Both the position numbers and the translations under genes were made by a program. Shown here piece after piece: positions 8,808 to 17,372 of a stretch of DNA of 64,000 nucleotides. The notes beneath the pieces were generated by a model. The model ran no database searches. It was not told where the DNA came from and worked only from the letters and a program-made list of their open reading frames with translations. Position 1 is the stretch's first letter. Each line of letters begins with the position of its first letter. The DNA lies in contig NZ_JAJTWT010000007.1 in the NCBI RefSeq assembly GCF_021353235.1, forward strand, positions 186,001 through 250,000. Reading direction: 5' to 3'. The DNA is from Pelomonas caseinilytica. Lineage in GTDB: Bacteria; Pseudomonadota; Gammaproteobacteria; Burkholderiales; Burkholderiaceae_C.

Positions 8808-11296
8808 ACCGTCTCCTGAACGCCCTCTACCCCTTCGCCCTGGTCGCCGGCCTGGCCGGCATCGCAGGTGCCGCGCTGGCCGCGAGCCGACACCACCCGG
8901 TGGCGCTGGCGATGACGCTGCTGATCGCGGCCTTCTACGCGCTGGGCGTGGTGGAGTTGAGCGCCTTCCGGCGCGCCAGCCGCGAGTTGGACACGGCGCT
9001 GGCCGCCGAGCCGACCGACACCTGGGTCGACACCTTGCCCGCCGCCGTGCGCGCGGCCGTGCAGCAGCGCCTGGAAGGGCTGCGCGTGGCGCTGCCGGGG
9101 CTGTCGCTGGCACCGGCCCTGGCCGGGCTCCTCGTGCTGCTGGGCATGCTGGGCACCTTCATCGGCCTGGTCATCACGCTCAGCAGCACGGCCTCGGCCC
9201 TGGGCCAGACGGCCGACCTCGCCGCGCTGCGCAACGCGCTGGGCGCCCCGGTGCAGGGCCTGGGCCTGGCCTTCAGCGCGAGCGTGGCCGGCGTGACGGG
9301 CTCGGCCATGCTCGGCCTGATGGTGGCCCTGGCGCGCCGCGAGCGCGCCGCCGTGTCGGGCCGGCTGGACGTGGCCCTGCTCGCGCGCCTGCGCCCGCTC
9401 ACCGCCGCGCACCGCCGCGCCGTGGCTGAGGAGGCCGCGCGCGCGGCAGCCACCGAAGCCGCGCGCCAGCAGCAGCTCGAACTCGTGGCCCAGCTGCAGG
9501 CCTACGCCCGCGACATCGGCGACCAGCTCGCCGCGCAGAACCGCCAGTTCCACGGCGAGACCCACCAGGCCTTCACGGCGCTGGCCACCAGCGTCGACGC
9601 CACGCTGCGCCAGAGCCTGACCGAGAGCGCCCGCCTGGCGGGTGCGGCCATCCAGCCGGCGGCCGAGGCCGTGATGGCCGGCATCGCCCGCGAGGCCTCG
9701 GCCCTGCATGAGCGCGTGGGCACGCAGGTGGCCGAGCAGCTCGGCCACGTGGCGGGCCGCTTCGAGGCGGGCGCGGCGCGCATCGCCGAGCAGGGCGAGG
9801 CCGCCCTGGCCGCCCAGGCCGCCGCCTTCGCCGAGCAGCGCGACGCCGCCCTGCAGCAGCTCTCGGCCACCCAGGCCGCCACCCAGCAGGCCGTGGACCG
9901 GCTGGCCGAGCGCAGTGCGGCCGAGGCGCAGGCGCTGCTTGCCGCCCTCGCGGCCACGGCCGAGCGCCATGCCGCGCAGACCCAGGGTCTGCTGGATCGC
10001 ATCGCCGACGCCCAGGCCCGCCAGCAGGCGGCGCAGGCCGAACAGAACGCCCAGCGCGCGGCCGCCCAGGCCGAGCACGAGGCCCTGCAGCGCATGGCGC
10101 TGGCGGCGGAGCGCCAGGCTCTGGCCGAGGAGCGCAGCGCCAACGAACGCCTGCTCGCGGCACAACGCGAGGCCGCCCAGCAGCTGTTGGCCGACAGCGG
10201 CGCGCGCGCCCAGAACGCCCTGACCGAGCTGACCACGGGCTTTGCCACGCAGACGCAGGACCTGCTGGACCGCATCGCCGAGACGCAGACCCGCCACGCC
10301 GCCCTGCAAGGCGAGCTCGACGCCCAGCGACGCGCCGAGGCTCGCGCCGAAGCCCAGGCCCTGACCGAGCAGCGCGAAGCCAACGAACGCCTGCTGGCCG
10401 CGCAGCGCGACGCCGCGCAACAGCTGCTGGCCACCAGCGGCGAGCGCGCCCAGGCGGCGCTCGCCGAGCTGACCGCCCGCTTCAACGACCAGACCCAGGC
10501 CGCCATCGCCGCCATCGCCCAGGCGCACGGCGAGCTGCAGACCGCCCATGCCCGCCACGACGCCGAGCGCCTGGCCGCCTGGCGCAGCGAGCTGCAGTCG
10601 GCCGGCGCCACGCAGCTCGCCCAGCAGCAGCAGCTCGCCGACGGGCTGCTGACGCACACGCGCGACCTCGTCGCCCAGGCCGAGGCGCAGGCCCGCAGCA
10701 CGCTGACCGAAGCCGGCGCGCTGCTCAAGGCGGCCGGCGAGGCGCCACGCGCCGCCGTCGAGGTGGTTGCCGCGCTGCGCGAGCAGCTGGCGCAGAGCCA
10801 GGCGCAGGACCGCGCGGCGCTGGCCGAACGTGCCGAGCTGATGCAGACGGTTTCGACGCTGCTGGCCTCGCTGCAGCAGGCCGCGGGCGAGCAGCGCGCG
10901 GCGCTGGATGCGCTGATCACCGGCGCCGCCTCGCAGGTGGACACGCTGGTGGGCCGCTCGGCCCAGCAGCTCGAGGCGCTGGGCCAGCGCCTCACCGAAC
11001 AGGCCGGCGCCACCGGCCAGGCCCTGGCCGAGGCAGCCACCACCATCGCCGCCAGCGCCGCCGAGATGGGCAGCCTGGGCGAAGGCTTCGGCGCCGCCGT
11101 GGCGCAGTACGAGGGTGCGAACACCCACCTCGTGCAGCACCTGGCCGCACTGGAAGAGCGCCTGGCCGGCGCGATGGCGCGCAGCGACGAGCAGCTCGGC
11201 TACTACGTGGCGCAGGCGCGCGAGGTGATCGACCTCTGCCTGGGCTCGCAGAAGCAGGTGCTGGACGCGTTGCAGGGGGCCGCCGCCCATGGATGA
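8804..11296 (+). CDS. DUF802-family membrane protein: MotA/TolQ-like channel domain with long coiled-coil tail
   Basis: An 830-residue inner-membrane protein. Four hydrophobic segments lie at about residues 8-27, 32-54, 104-127 and 150-176; the last two (LLGMLGTFIGLVITL and GLGLAFSASVAGVTGSAMLGL) resemble the channel helices of MotA/ExbB/TolQ/ZorA proton channels. From about 180 to 830 the protein is almost entirely Ala/Gln/Glu/Arg coiled coil. Two internal repeats are plain: QTQxLLDRIA at about 392 and 483, and NERLLAAQRxAAQQLLA at about 447 and 527, matching the described repeat nature of DUF802. It overlaps the DUF3348 gene (ATGA) and the OmpA-domain gene (8 nt), so the three are surely one operon. 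The motor-like role is inferred. Confidence 0.8.
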   Translation: MNRLLNALYPFALVAGLAGIAGAALAASRHHPVALAMTLLIAAFYALGVVELSAFRRASRELDTALAAEPTDTWVDTLPAAVRAAVQQRLEGLRVALPGLSLAPALAGLLVLLGMLGTFIGLVITLSSTASALGQTADLAALRNALGAPVQGLGLAFSASVAGVTGSAMLGLMVALARRERAAVSGRLDVALLARLRPLTAAHRRAVAEEAARAAATEAARQQQLELVAQLQAYARDIGDQLAAQNRQFHGETHQAFTALATSVDATLRQSLTESARLAGAAIQPAAEAVMAGIAREASALHERVGTQVAEQLGHVAGRFEAGAARIAEQGEAALAAQAAAFAEQRDAALQQLSATQAATQQAVDRLAERSAAEAQALLAALAATAERHAAQTQGLLDRIADAQARQQAAQAEQNAQRAAAQAEHEALQRMALAAERQALAEERSANERLLAAQREAAQQLLADSGARAQNALTELTTGFATQTQDLLDRIAETQTRHAALQGELDAQRRAEARAEAQALTEQREANERLLAAQRDAAQQLLATSGERAQAALAELTARFNDQTQAAIAAIAQAHGELQTAHARHDAERLAAWRSELQSAGATQLAQQQQLADGLLTHTRDLVAQAEAQARSTLTEAGALLKAAGEAPRAAVEVVAALREQLAQSQAQDRAALAERAELMQTVSTLLASLQQAAGEQRAALDALITGAASQVDTLVGRSAQQLEALGQRLTEQAGATGQALAEAATTIAASAAEMGSLGEGFGAAVAQYEGANTHLVQHLAALEERLAGAMARSDEQLGYYVAQAREVIDLCLGSQKQVLDALQGAAAHG

Positions 11297-11951
11297 GCCG
11301 CTGGAGATCGAGCAGGAAGGTGTCGGTACGCCCGCCTGGGCGGCCTTCGGCGACCTGATGGCCGGCGTGCTCGGCGCCTTCGTGCTGGTGCTGGCTGCGG
11401 CGCTCGTGGGGCAGCTGGACCTCGCCAACAAACTGGAGGCCGAGGTGGCCCAGCGCCAGGCCGAGCAGGCGCGGCGCGAGGCGCTGGAACGGGCGCTGGC
11501 CGGCCCGCTGGCGGACGGCCGCATCACGCTCGTGGAAGGCCGCATCGGCATCAGCGGGGCGGTGCTGTTCGCCATCGGCTCCGACCAACTGCATGCCGAC
11601 GGCCGGGCCCTCATCAAGAGCCTGGCCACGCCGCTGCGTACCTACCTCGCGCAGCGCGACGAGATCCTGATGGTCAGCGGCTTCACCGATGACCGCGGCC
11701 TCATCACCGGCAAGGGCGCCCCGAAGTTCGCGGACAACTGGGAGCTGTCGGCCCAACGCGCACTCACCGTGGCCCGCGCGCTGATGGCCGAAGGCCTGCC
11801 GCCCGACGCCGTGTTTGCCGCCGCCTTCGGGCCGCAGCAGCCGGTGGCTTCCAACGACGACGCGGCCGGCCGCGCGCTGAACCGGCGCGTGGAGATCGCG
11901 CCCACGCCGCGGCCGCGCCACGCGACAGCCACTGCAGCGTCCGCCCCGTGA
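11289..11951 (+). CDS. OmpA/MotB-like peptidoglycan-binding membrane protein
   Basis: A 220-residue protein with a short cytoplasmic N-terminus, one transmembrane helix (about residues 17-42) and a periplasmic OmpA-C domain (about 80-205). The helix begins WAAFGDLMAGVLGAFVLVL, with Asp22 placed like the proton-carrying Asp of MotB, TolR and ZorB. The peptidoglycan-binding motif region (VSGFTDDRG...NWELSAQRALTVARAL) is intact. It overlaps the DUF802 gene by 8 nt and the next gene by 4 nt. With the DUF802 protein it has the two-component design of a stator: a MotA-like channel plus a cell-wall-anchored MotB-like partner. Confidence 0.85.
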   Translation: MDEPLEIEQEGVGTPAWAAFGDLMAGVLGAFVLVLAAALVGQLDLANKLEAEVAQRQAEQARREALERALAGPLADGRITLVEGRIGISGAVLFAIGSDQLHADGRALIKSLATPLRTYLAQRDEILMVSGFTDDRGLITGKGAPKFADNWELSAQRALTVARALMAEGLPPDAVFAAAFGPQQPVASNDDAAGRALNRRVEIAPTPRPRHATATAASAP

Positions 11952-12505
11952 ACCACGACGCCCTGCACGACCCGCTCGCCTGGGTGCAGGCCCGCACCGA
12001 GGCCGACCCGGTGCGTCAGCGCGTGCTGGAAGGCCTTGCCCGCCGGGCGGCGGCGCAGTCGGGCGCTCTGCGCGAGCGCCTCGTGGCCCGGCTGATCGCG
12101 CGCGCCGAAGCGCCCACGACGGCGCCGGCCGCGCCGCGCAGCTCGCCCGCACCCCGGCCGCTGGCCGAGCTCGTCGCGCAACTGCAGGCCACCGGCACCG
12201 AGCTGCGCCAGGTGCACGCCCACGAACGCACCTGGCGCGCGCTGCGGCTCACGCGCCGCATGGCCGAAGTCAGCGCGCCCGTGCCCGAGCACCTCGGGCC
12301 GTTGAACAGCCAGGTGCTGGTGGCCCGCGCGCTGCAGGAGCTGCAGACGCTGTCGCCCGGCTACCTGCAGCAGCTGCTGACCCAGCTCGACATGCTGGCC
12401 GCGCTGGCGCCGCTGCAGGCCGCCGAGGGCGGCGCCGACAAACCTGCACGCAAGGCAGGCGCCAGGTCCGCCGCCAGCAAGACGCCCAGCCCCCGGCGCC
12501 GCTGA
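11948..12505 (+). CDS. DUF2894-family protein, last gene of stator-like cluster
   Basis: A 185-residue soluble protein starting with GTG at 11948 that overlaps the previous stop (GTGA). No signal or membrane segment is visible. The N-terminal 60 residues and the block around 95-155 (HERTWRALRLTRRMAEV, LGPLNSQVLVARALQELQTLSPGYLQQLL) are helical; the C-terminus is a basic tail (residues 160-185). Composition and position match DUF2894 proteins, which accompany DUF3348/DUF802/OmpA genes in beta- and gammaproteobacteria. The function is unknown. The LGPLNSQVLVARAL segment may be an interaction region. Confidence 0.75.
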   Translation: MNHDALHDPLAWVQARTEADPVRQRVLEGLARRAAAQSGALRERLVARLIARAEAPTTAPAAPRSSPAPRPLAELVAQLQATGTELRQVHAHERTWRALRLTRRMAEVSAPVPEHLGPLNSQVLVARALQELQTLSPGYLQQLLTQLDMLAALAPLQAAEGGADKPARKAGARSAASKTPSPRRR

Positions 12506-12566
12506 GCAGGCCCGGGCGTTGCTGCGCTGCAGCACGCCGCCATGCCACCTGAAAACGGGTCAGGCG

Positions 12567-12590
12567 ATTCCTTATTGGAATGGCGTTTCA
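12567..12590 (+). promoter_or_regulatory. Possible operator upstream of pectate lyase
   Basis: Two overlapping imperfect palindromes stand out in an AT-richer patch about 200 nt before the pectate lyase ATG: ATTCC-N5-GGAAT (12567-12581) and TGGAA-N5-TTTCA (12576-12590). The second resembles sites of IclR-type regulators such as KdgR, which control pectin genes in other proteobacteria. No regulator gene is adjacent, so the assignment is tentative. Confidence 0.3.
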
Positions 12591-12783
12591 AAAAAACGAA
12601 CATGCGTTTCGTTTAGCGCATCCGCCTCGTCTGGAGGCCTCGACCGTCCCTGCCGACGGTGCGGTGCAGCCCTCGCGCTGCCTCGCTGATTCCTGTTGAA
12701 GCCCTGCCGGCCTCGACCCGCGCTGACGCCGCGCCGCCCCACGACGAGGCGGCCCATCCAAGAGCATCAACAGGAGACCAACC

Positions 12784-13629
12784 ATGAACCCGACTCTGAA
12801 GAACCGCCCCCTGCACCGCCTCTGGCAGGGTGTCCTTGGCCTGGCCCTTGTGGCCGTGGCCGGCAGTGCCGCCGCCGCCCCGGGCGTGCGCACGGTGCCG
12901 GCCTGCACCAAGGTCAACGTCAGCACCACCATCGACGTGCCCGCCGGCACGACCTGGGACGGCCTCGCCAAATACGGCAAGTGGGTCTGCCTCGTCGGCA
13001 CGGCGTCCAACATGAAGGGCACGCAGAGCGAAAGCCAGATCCCGATGTTCAAGCTGAACAACGGCTCCACGGTGAAGAACGTCGTCATCGGCGACGGCTC
13101 GCTGGGCAGCGGCACCAACCTGGCTGCCGGCGGCGCCGACGGCGTGCACTGCTACGGCCAGTGCAACATCACCAACGTCTACTGGGCCGACGTGGGCGAA
13201 GACGGGGCCACCGTCAAGAAGCTCAGCGGCGTGACCAGCAAGCTGACCATCAGCGGCGGCGCGGCCTTCAAGGCGGCCGACAAGCTCTTCCAGCACAACG
13301 GCGACGGCACCCTCGTCATCCAGGACTTCTACGCCGACAACATCGGCAAGCTCTACCGCTCCTGCGGCAACTGCTCCACGCAGTACGCGCGCAAGGTGAC
13401 GGTGTCGGGCGTGCGCCTGGGGCAGGTCAACGTCGCAGGCCTGGGCGTGAACAGCAGCTACGACAGCAAGTCGGGCATCGCCGGCCAGTACGACGTGGCC
13501 ACCATCACCGACCTCGTTTACGGCGGCTCCAAGCCCAAGTGCGAAGGCTATGTCGGCACCGGCAAGGGCTACGAGCCGGTGAAGGACACCAGCAGCGGCA
13601 ACGTCGCACGCGCCTGCGTGTTCAAGTGA
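12784..13629 (+). CDS. Secreted pectate lyase, polysaccharide lyase family 3
   Basis: A 281-residue enzyme that cleaves polygalacturonate by calcium-dependent beta-elimination. The N-terminus has a Sec signal peptide ending in an Ala-rich cleavage site (about residues 1-34). The mature part is a single right-handed beta-helix domain with the PL3 blocks ADGVHC, WADVGEDGATVK, GGAAFKAADKLFQHNGDGT and KLYRSCGNCSTQYAR. Several cysteines likely form disulfides. It is the only plant-polymer enzyme in the window and points to life on plant material. It is followed without a gap by an unrelated unknown gene (TGATG overlap). Confidence 0.9.
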   Translation: MNPTLKNRPLHRLWQGVLGLALVAVAGSAAAAPGVRTVPACTKVNVSTTIDVPAGTTWDGLAKYGKWVCLVGTASNMKGTQSESQIPMFKLNNGSTVKNVVIGDGSLGSGTNLAAGGADGVHCYGQCNITNVYWADVGEDGATVKKLSGVTSKLTISGGAAFKAADKLFQHNGDGTLVIQDFYADNIGKLYRSCGNCSTQYARKVTVSGVRLGQVNVAGLGVNSSYDSKSGIAGQYDVATITDLVYGGSKPKCEGYVGTGKGYEPVKDTSSGNVARACVFK

Positions 13630-14567
13630 TGGCCTTGCGTCCGCTGGCCTGGTTGTTGGCCGCGGGTGCGGCCGGTTGGGGCGCGCTCGCCCTCACCGAG
13701 GAGCCGCCCGCGCCGGCGGCCGCCGTGCCGGCGGACGCTCCCCCGCGCACGCCCAGCCCCGTGCTGCAAATGATGGGGCTGGCGGCGCCCACGACGACCA
13801 CCACGGCAACATCCGCGCCCGCCGCGGACACGGACACGGGCGCCGAGGCACGGCTGCTGGACGACCTGGTGCGCCACCGCGAGGCGGCGTTGCCGGCGCT
13901 CGAAGCCTTCGCCCGCACCTGGCCGGCACGGGCGCTGGCGCTCTACGACGGCCTGCTCACCCGCTGGGCCGCGCTGCGCCTGCACGCCCAGGCCATGCAG
14001 GCGCTGGACCGTGCGCCGCTCGCCGAGGACATGCGCGAACGCCTGCGCCAGCAACTGCTGGAGCGCTGGGCCGAGACCGCCCCCGACCAGGCCGCCCGCT
14101 GGGCCCTGAACACCGCCGGCCAGGCCGCGCGCCTGGCGCCCTTGCAGGACCGCTGGCTGCAGCAGGACGCCCGCTCGGCCACCGTCTTCGCCACGCAGCT
14201 GCCGCCCGGCGCGCTGCGCCAGGCCCTGCTCGATGAGGGCCTGTCCCGCTGGACGGCACAAGACGGCGCCAGCGCCCGCGACTGGCTGCGCTCCATGGCC
14301 CCGCTGCCCGAGCTGGACGCGGCGATCGCCCAGCATGCCGCCAGCGACGAACTGGCCCGCGAGGCGCCCGCCGAGGCGATGGCCCTGGTGGCGCGCATCG
14401 CCTCGCCCGAGAAGCGCTGGCAGGCCTGGCAGACGCTGGCGGCTCATCTGCATGACATCGACCCAACGCAGACGGCGCACTGGCTCGCGCAGGCGCCGGG
14501 CCTGACGGTGCTGGAGCAACAGCGGCTGCTCGACGGGCAGCGCTCAGGCCCAGGGGCCGTCGATTAA
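13629..14567 (+). CDS. Unknown membrane-anchored or exported helical protein
   Basis: A 312-residue protein I do not recognise. Residues 1-22 form a hydrophobic N-terminal signal or anchor (PLAWLLAAGAAGWGALAL), followed by a Pro/Thr/Ala-rich linker to about residue 70. From there to the end it is helical, with repeated Trp and Ala-Arg pairs (RWALNTAGQAARLAPLQDRWL, SRWTAQDGASARDWL) that suggest a TPR-like helical repeat fold. The ATG shares bases with the pectate lyase stop, so expression is probably coupled. Its 3' end overlaps the convergent creatininase gene by 24 nt. A role in export or localisation of the lyase would be a guess. Confidence 0.65.
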   Translation: MALRPLAWLLAAGAAGWGALALTEEPPAPAAAVPADAPPRTPSPVLQMMGLAAPTTTTTATSAPAADTDTGAEARLLDDLVRHREAALPALEAFARTWPARALALYDGLLTRWAALRLHAQAMQALDRAPLAEDMRERLRQQLLERWAETAPDQAARWALNTAGQAARLAPLQDRWLQQDARSATVFATQLPPGALRQALLDEGLSRWTAQDGASARDWLRSMAPLPELDAAIAQHAASDELAREAPAEAMALVARIASPEKRWQAWQTLAAHLHDIDPTQTAHWLAQAPGLTVLEQQRLLDGQRSGPGAVD

Positions 14568-15245
14568 AGCGCGCGTCTCCTCGACGGCGATGCGCCACAT
14601 GGCCAGCACGTCTTCGTCCGGCCGCTCGTAGGCGCCGCCGAAGTTGCCGTCGCCCGCGAGTTCGCGCGCCGCCGCGGGGGACAGCACGGCGTAGCGCTGG
14701 TAGTCCACGGGCGGCTTGCGGCCTTCGGGCTGGGCCACGCCGGGCAGGCGCGTCCACGGCAGGTTCTCCATCCAGGAGGCGTGGGCGGAATGCGGGTCGA
14801 CGGCCTTCACATGCGCCATCGTCTTCGGCGCGTTCCACCAGTTGTGCAGGCGCACGCGGGTGCGCGGGTGCGCCGCCATCCATTCGAGCGCCGCGGCCGC
14901 CACGGGCTGGTTGCCGCCGTGGCCGTTGACGATGAGGATGCGGCGAAAGCCCTGGTGGTCCAGGCTGTCGAGCAGGTCCTGCACCACGCGCAGCATCGTG
15001 TCGGCCTTGAGCGTGACGGTGCCGGGGTATGCCATGAAGCCCGGCGTGATGCCGAAGGGCAGCACCGGGAACACCGGCACGCCCAGCGGCTCGGCGGCCT
15101 CCACCGCCACGCGCTCGGCGAGGATGGCGTCCACGGCGAGGCTGAGGTAGGCATGCTGCTCGGTGCAGCCGATGGGCAGCAGGCAGCGGTCGTCGCGCCG
15201 CAGGTAGGCCTCGACCTGCATCCAGTTCATGTCGGCGATCTTCAT
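14544..15245 (-). CDS. Creatininase-family metallohydrolase
   Basis: A 233-residue member of the creatinine amidohydrolase/MftE family, which hydrolyse amide bonds with two metal ions. The N-terminal metal block is LLPIGCTEQHAYLSLAVD (about residues 22-39, ligands Glu, His, Asp), and the second signature NGHGGNQP appears near residue 107. Length is normal. A weak purine-rich site precedes the ATG. It points away from the amidase/peptide-transporter operon that starts 172 nt beyond its start. The family has varied substrates (creatinine, formamides, peptides), so the real substrate is unknown. Confidence 0.82.
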   Translation of the reverse strand: MKIADMNWMQVEAYLRRDDRCLLPIGCTEQHAYLSLAVDAILAERVAVEAAEPLGVPVFPVLPFGITPGFMAYPGTVTLKADTMLRVVQDLLDSLDHQGFRRILIVNGHGGNQPVAAAALEWMAAHPRTRVRLHNWWNAPKTMAHVKAVDPHSAHASWMENLPWTRLPGVAQPEGRKPPVDYQRYAVLSPAAARELAGDGNFGGAYERPDEDVLAMWRIAVEETRALIDGPWA

Positions 15246-15416
15246 CGTTCACTCCCGGCGGGGCAGGCCGGCATTCTGGCCAGTTGCACGCAAACGGCGC
15301 CATCACCTGCGCTCATACCCGCATGGCCGTCCGACATGGGCCCTGCGGGCAGGCCCCGGGGGCAGGGGCGCGTGTGCGCTGCAACAATGCCGCATCCGGC
15401 CCAGCCCCTCCGACGC

Positions 15417-16349
15417 ATGAAGCCTTCCCTCGCCCGCGCCCTTGCCGCCGTCGCCACCCTGGTGCTGGCCGCCTGCGCCAGCGTACCGACGCCCCCGGCC
15501 GTGCCCGGCACGGCCACGCCGCCGACGACGGCGCCTGGCGCGCAGCCGCCGGCCACCGCCGTGCGCCCGCCCAACATCGACCGCAGCTACACCTCGCTCA
15601 ACCAGGATAGCCGCGCCCTCTACATCGTGCTGCACTACACGGTGCTGGACTGGGAGAAGTCCCTGAAGGTGCTGACGACCGGCGGCCAGGTCTCGGCCCA
15701 TTACCTGGTGCGCGACAACCCGGTGGCCAGCTACGCCCTGGTCGACGAGAACCGCCGCGCCTGGCATGCCGGCGCCAGCTACTGGGCCGGCAACACCAAC
15801 CTGAACTCGGCCTCCATCGGCATCGAGATCGTCAATCCCGGCTACACCGACACGCCGGCCGGCCGCGTCTACGCCCCCTTCCCTCAGGCCCAGGTGGACG
15901 AGGTCATCGCCCTGGTGCGCGACATCCAGAAGCGCCATAACGTCCGCCCCGAGCGCATCATCGGCCACGCCGACATCGCCCCCGGCCGCAAGCAGGACCC
16001 GGGGCCGCAGTTCCCCTGGAAGCAGCTGGCCGACGCCGGCCTCATCCCCTGGCCCGACGGCCCGATGGTGATGCTCAAGACGCTGGAGCACGAGGTCGCG
16101 CCGCGCGACGCCGCCTGGCTGCAGGACCGGCTCGGCCGCATCGGCTACAACGTGTCGCGCTCGGGCCAGATGGACGCGATGACCAAGGACGTCGTCTCCA
16201 CCTTCCAGATGAAGTACCGGCCAGGCGACATCTCCGGCACGACCGACGCCGAGACGGCCGCGCTGATCGAGGTGGCCTCCACGCCCGGCGGCATGCATGT
16301 GACCGGCGCGACTGAGGGCGAGACGCGGCCCTACACCTCGCGCTGGTAG
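15417..16349 (+). CDS. amiD: N-acetylmuramoyl-L-alanine amidase lipoprotein (AmiD-like)
   Basis: A 310-residue lipoprotein: signal peptide with lipobox VLAAC (Cys at about residue 19), a Pro/Ala-rich linker, then an Amidase_2 (AmpD-type) zinc domain. Zinc-site sequences are YIVLHYTV (first His) and IIGHADIAPGRKQDPGP (second His and Asp). The C-terminal third (about 230-290) is a peptidoglycan-binding-like helical domain (LQDRLGRIGYNVSRSGQMD). AmiD enzymes sit in the outer membrane and cut the stem peptide off anhydro-muropeptides. The gene ends 9 nt before dppB, which suggests released peptides are the cargo of the transporter; that link is inference. Confidence 0.9.
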   Translation: MKPSLARALAAVATLVLAACASVPTPPAVPGTATPPTTAPGAQPPATAVRPPNIDRSYTSLNQDSRALYIVLHYTVLDWEKSLKVLTTGGQVSAHYLVRDNPVASYALVDENRRAWHAGASYWAGNTNLNSASIGIEIVNPGYTDTPAGRVYAPFPQAQVDEVIALVRDIQKRHNVRPERIIGHADIAPGRKQDPGPQFPWKQLADAGLIPWPDGPMVMLKTLEHEVAPRDAAWLQDRLGRIGYNVSRSGQMDAMTKDVVSTFQMKYRPGDISGTTDAETAALIEVASTPGGMHVTGATEGETRPYTSRW

Positions 16350-16358
16350 GCCCCACGG

Positions 16359-17372
16359 ATGCTCGGCTTCCTGCTCAAACGCCTGGCCACGCTGGTGCCG
16401 ACACTGATCGGCATCACCCTCGTCGCCTTCGGCCTGATCCGCCTCGTACCCGGCGACCCCATCGAGGTCATGATGGGCGAGCGGCGCCTCGACCCCGAGA
16501 CGCATGCCGCCCTGGTCAAGCGCATGGGTCTGGACCAGCCCCTGCCCGTGCAGTACGCCGACTACGTGGGCAAGCTGCTGCACGGCGACCTGGGCCAGAG
16601 CCTGGTGAGCCGCGAGCCGGTCAGCAAGGAGTTCGCCGCCCTCTTCCCGGCCACCGTGGAGCTGGCGACTGCGGCGCTGATCTTCGCCGTGGGACTGGGC
16701 CTGCTGCTGGGCGTGAGCGCCGCCCTCAGGCGCGGCTCGCTGCTCGACCAGGGCGTCATGGGACTGGCCACGGTGGGCTATTCCATGCCGGTGTTCTGGT
16801 GGGGCCTCATCCTCATCATGTTCTTCTCGGTGCAGCTGGGCTGGACGCCGGTGTCGGGCCGCATCGGCATCGAGTTCGACCCCGAGCGGGTGACGGGCTT
16901 CATGCTCATCGACGCCTGGCTCGGCGGCGAAGAGGGTGCGTTCAAGTCGGCCGTCATGCACCTGATCCTGCCAGCTCTGGTGCTGGGCACCAGCACGCTG
17001 GCGGTGGTGGCGCGGATGACGCGCTCCAGCATGCTGGAGGTGCTGCGCGAGGACTACGTCCGCACGGCGCGCGCCAAGGGCCTGTCACCGGCGCGCGTGG
17101 TCGTCGTGCACGCGCTGCGCAACGCGCTGATCCCGGTGCTGACGGTGGTGGGCCTGCAGACCGGCAGCCTGCTCGCCGGCGCCGTCCTCACCGAAACCAT
17201 CTTCAGCTGGCCGGGCATCGGCAAATGGCTGATCGACTCCATCGCGCGGCGCGACTATCCCGTCGTGCAGGCCGGCATCCTGATCTCGGCGCTGACCTTC
17301 ATCGGCGTGAACCTGGTGGTGGACCTGCTGTACGGCGTGGTGAACCCGCGCATCCGCGGAGGTGGCCATTGA
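16359..17372 (+). CDS. dppB: Peptide ABC transporter permease, DppB/GsiC type
   Basis: A 337-residue inner-membrane permease of the dipeptide/oligopeptide/nickel family. The N-terminus FLLKRLATLVPTLIGITLV and the RLVPGDPIE segment are the classic DppB start. The cytoplasmic EAA loop that docks the ATPase is EDYVRTARAKGLSPARVVV (about residues 228-246). Six membrane segments are visible. It starts 9 nt after the amidase gene and overlaps dppC by 3 nt. Substrate is a peptide by family; the exact cargo is unknown because no peptide-binding protein gene is in the cluster. Confidence 0.9.
   Translation: MLGFLLKRLATLVPTLIGITLVAFGLIRLVPGDPIEVMMGERRLDPETHAALVKRMGLDQPLPVQYADYVGKLLHGDLGQSLVSREPVSKEFAALFPATVELATAALIFAVGLGLLLGVSAALRRGSLLDQGVMGLATVGYSMPVFWWGLILIMFFSVQLGWTPVSGRIGIEFDPERVTGFMLIDAWLGGEEGAFKSAVMHLILPALVLGTSTLAVVARMTRSSMLEVLREDYVRTARAKGLSPARVVVVHALRNALIPVLTVVGLQTGSLLAGAVLTETIFSWPGIGKWLIDSIARRDYPVVQAGILISALTFIGVNLVVDLLYGVVNPRIRGGGH

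Noticed and set aside
8756-11629. Open frame of 957 codons opposite the DUF802 gene
   Set aside because: Antisense of a low-complexity coiled-coil gene gives a long stop-free frame; the + strand genes have overlaps, membrane helices and known families.
8118-12505. Zorya anti-phage system
   Set aside because: The ZorA/ZorB-like design is present, but no ZorC, ZorD helicase/nuclease or ZorE gene is nearby, and the accompanying genes match DUF3348 and DUF2894.
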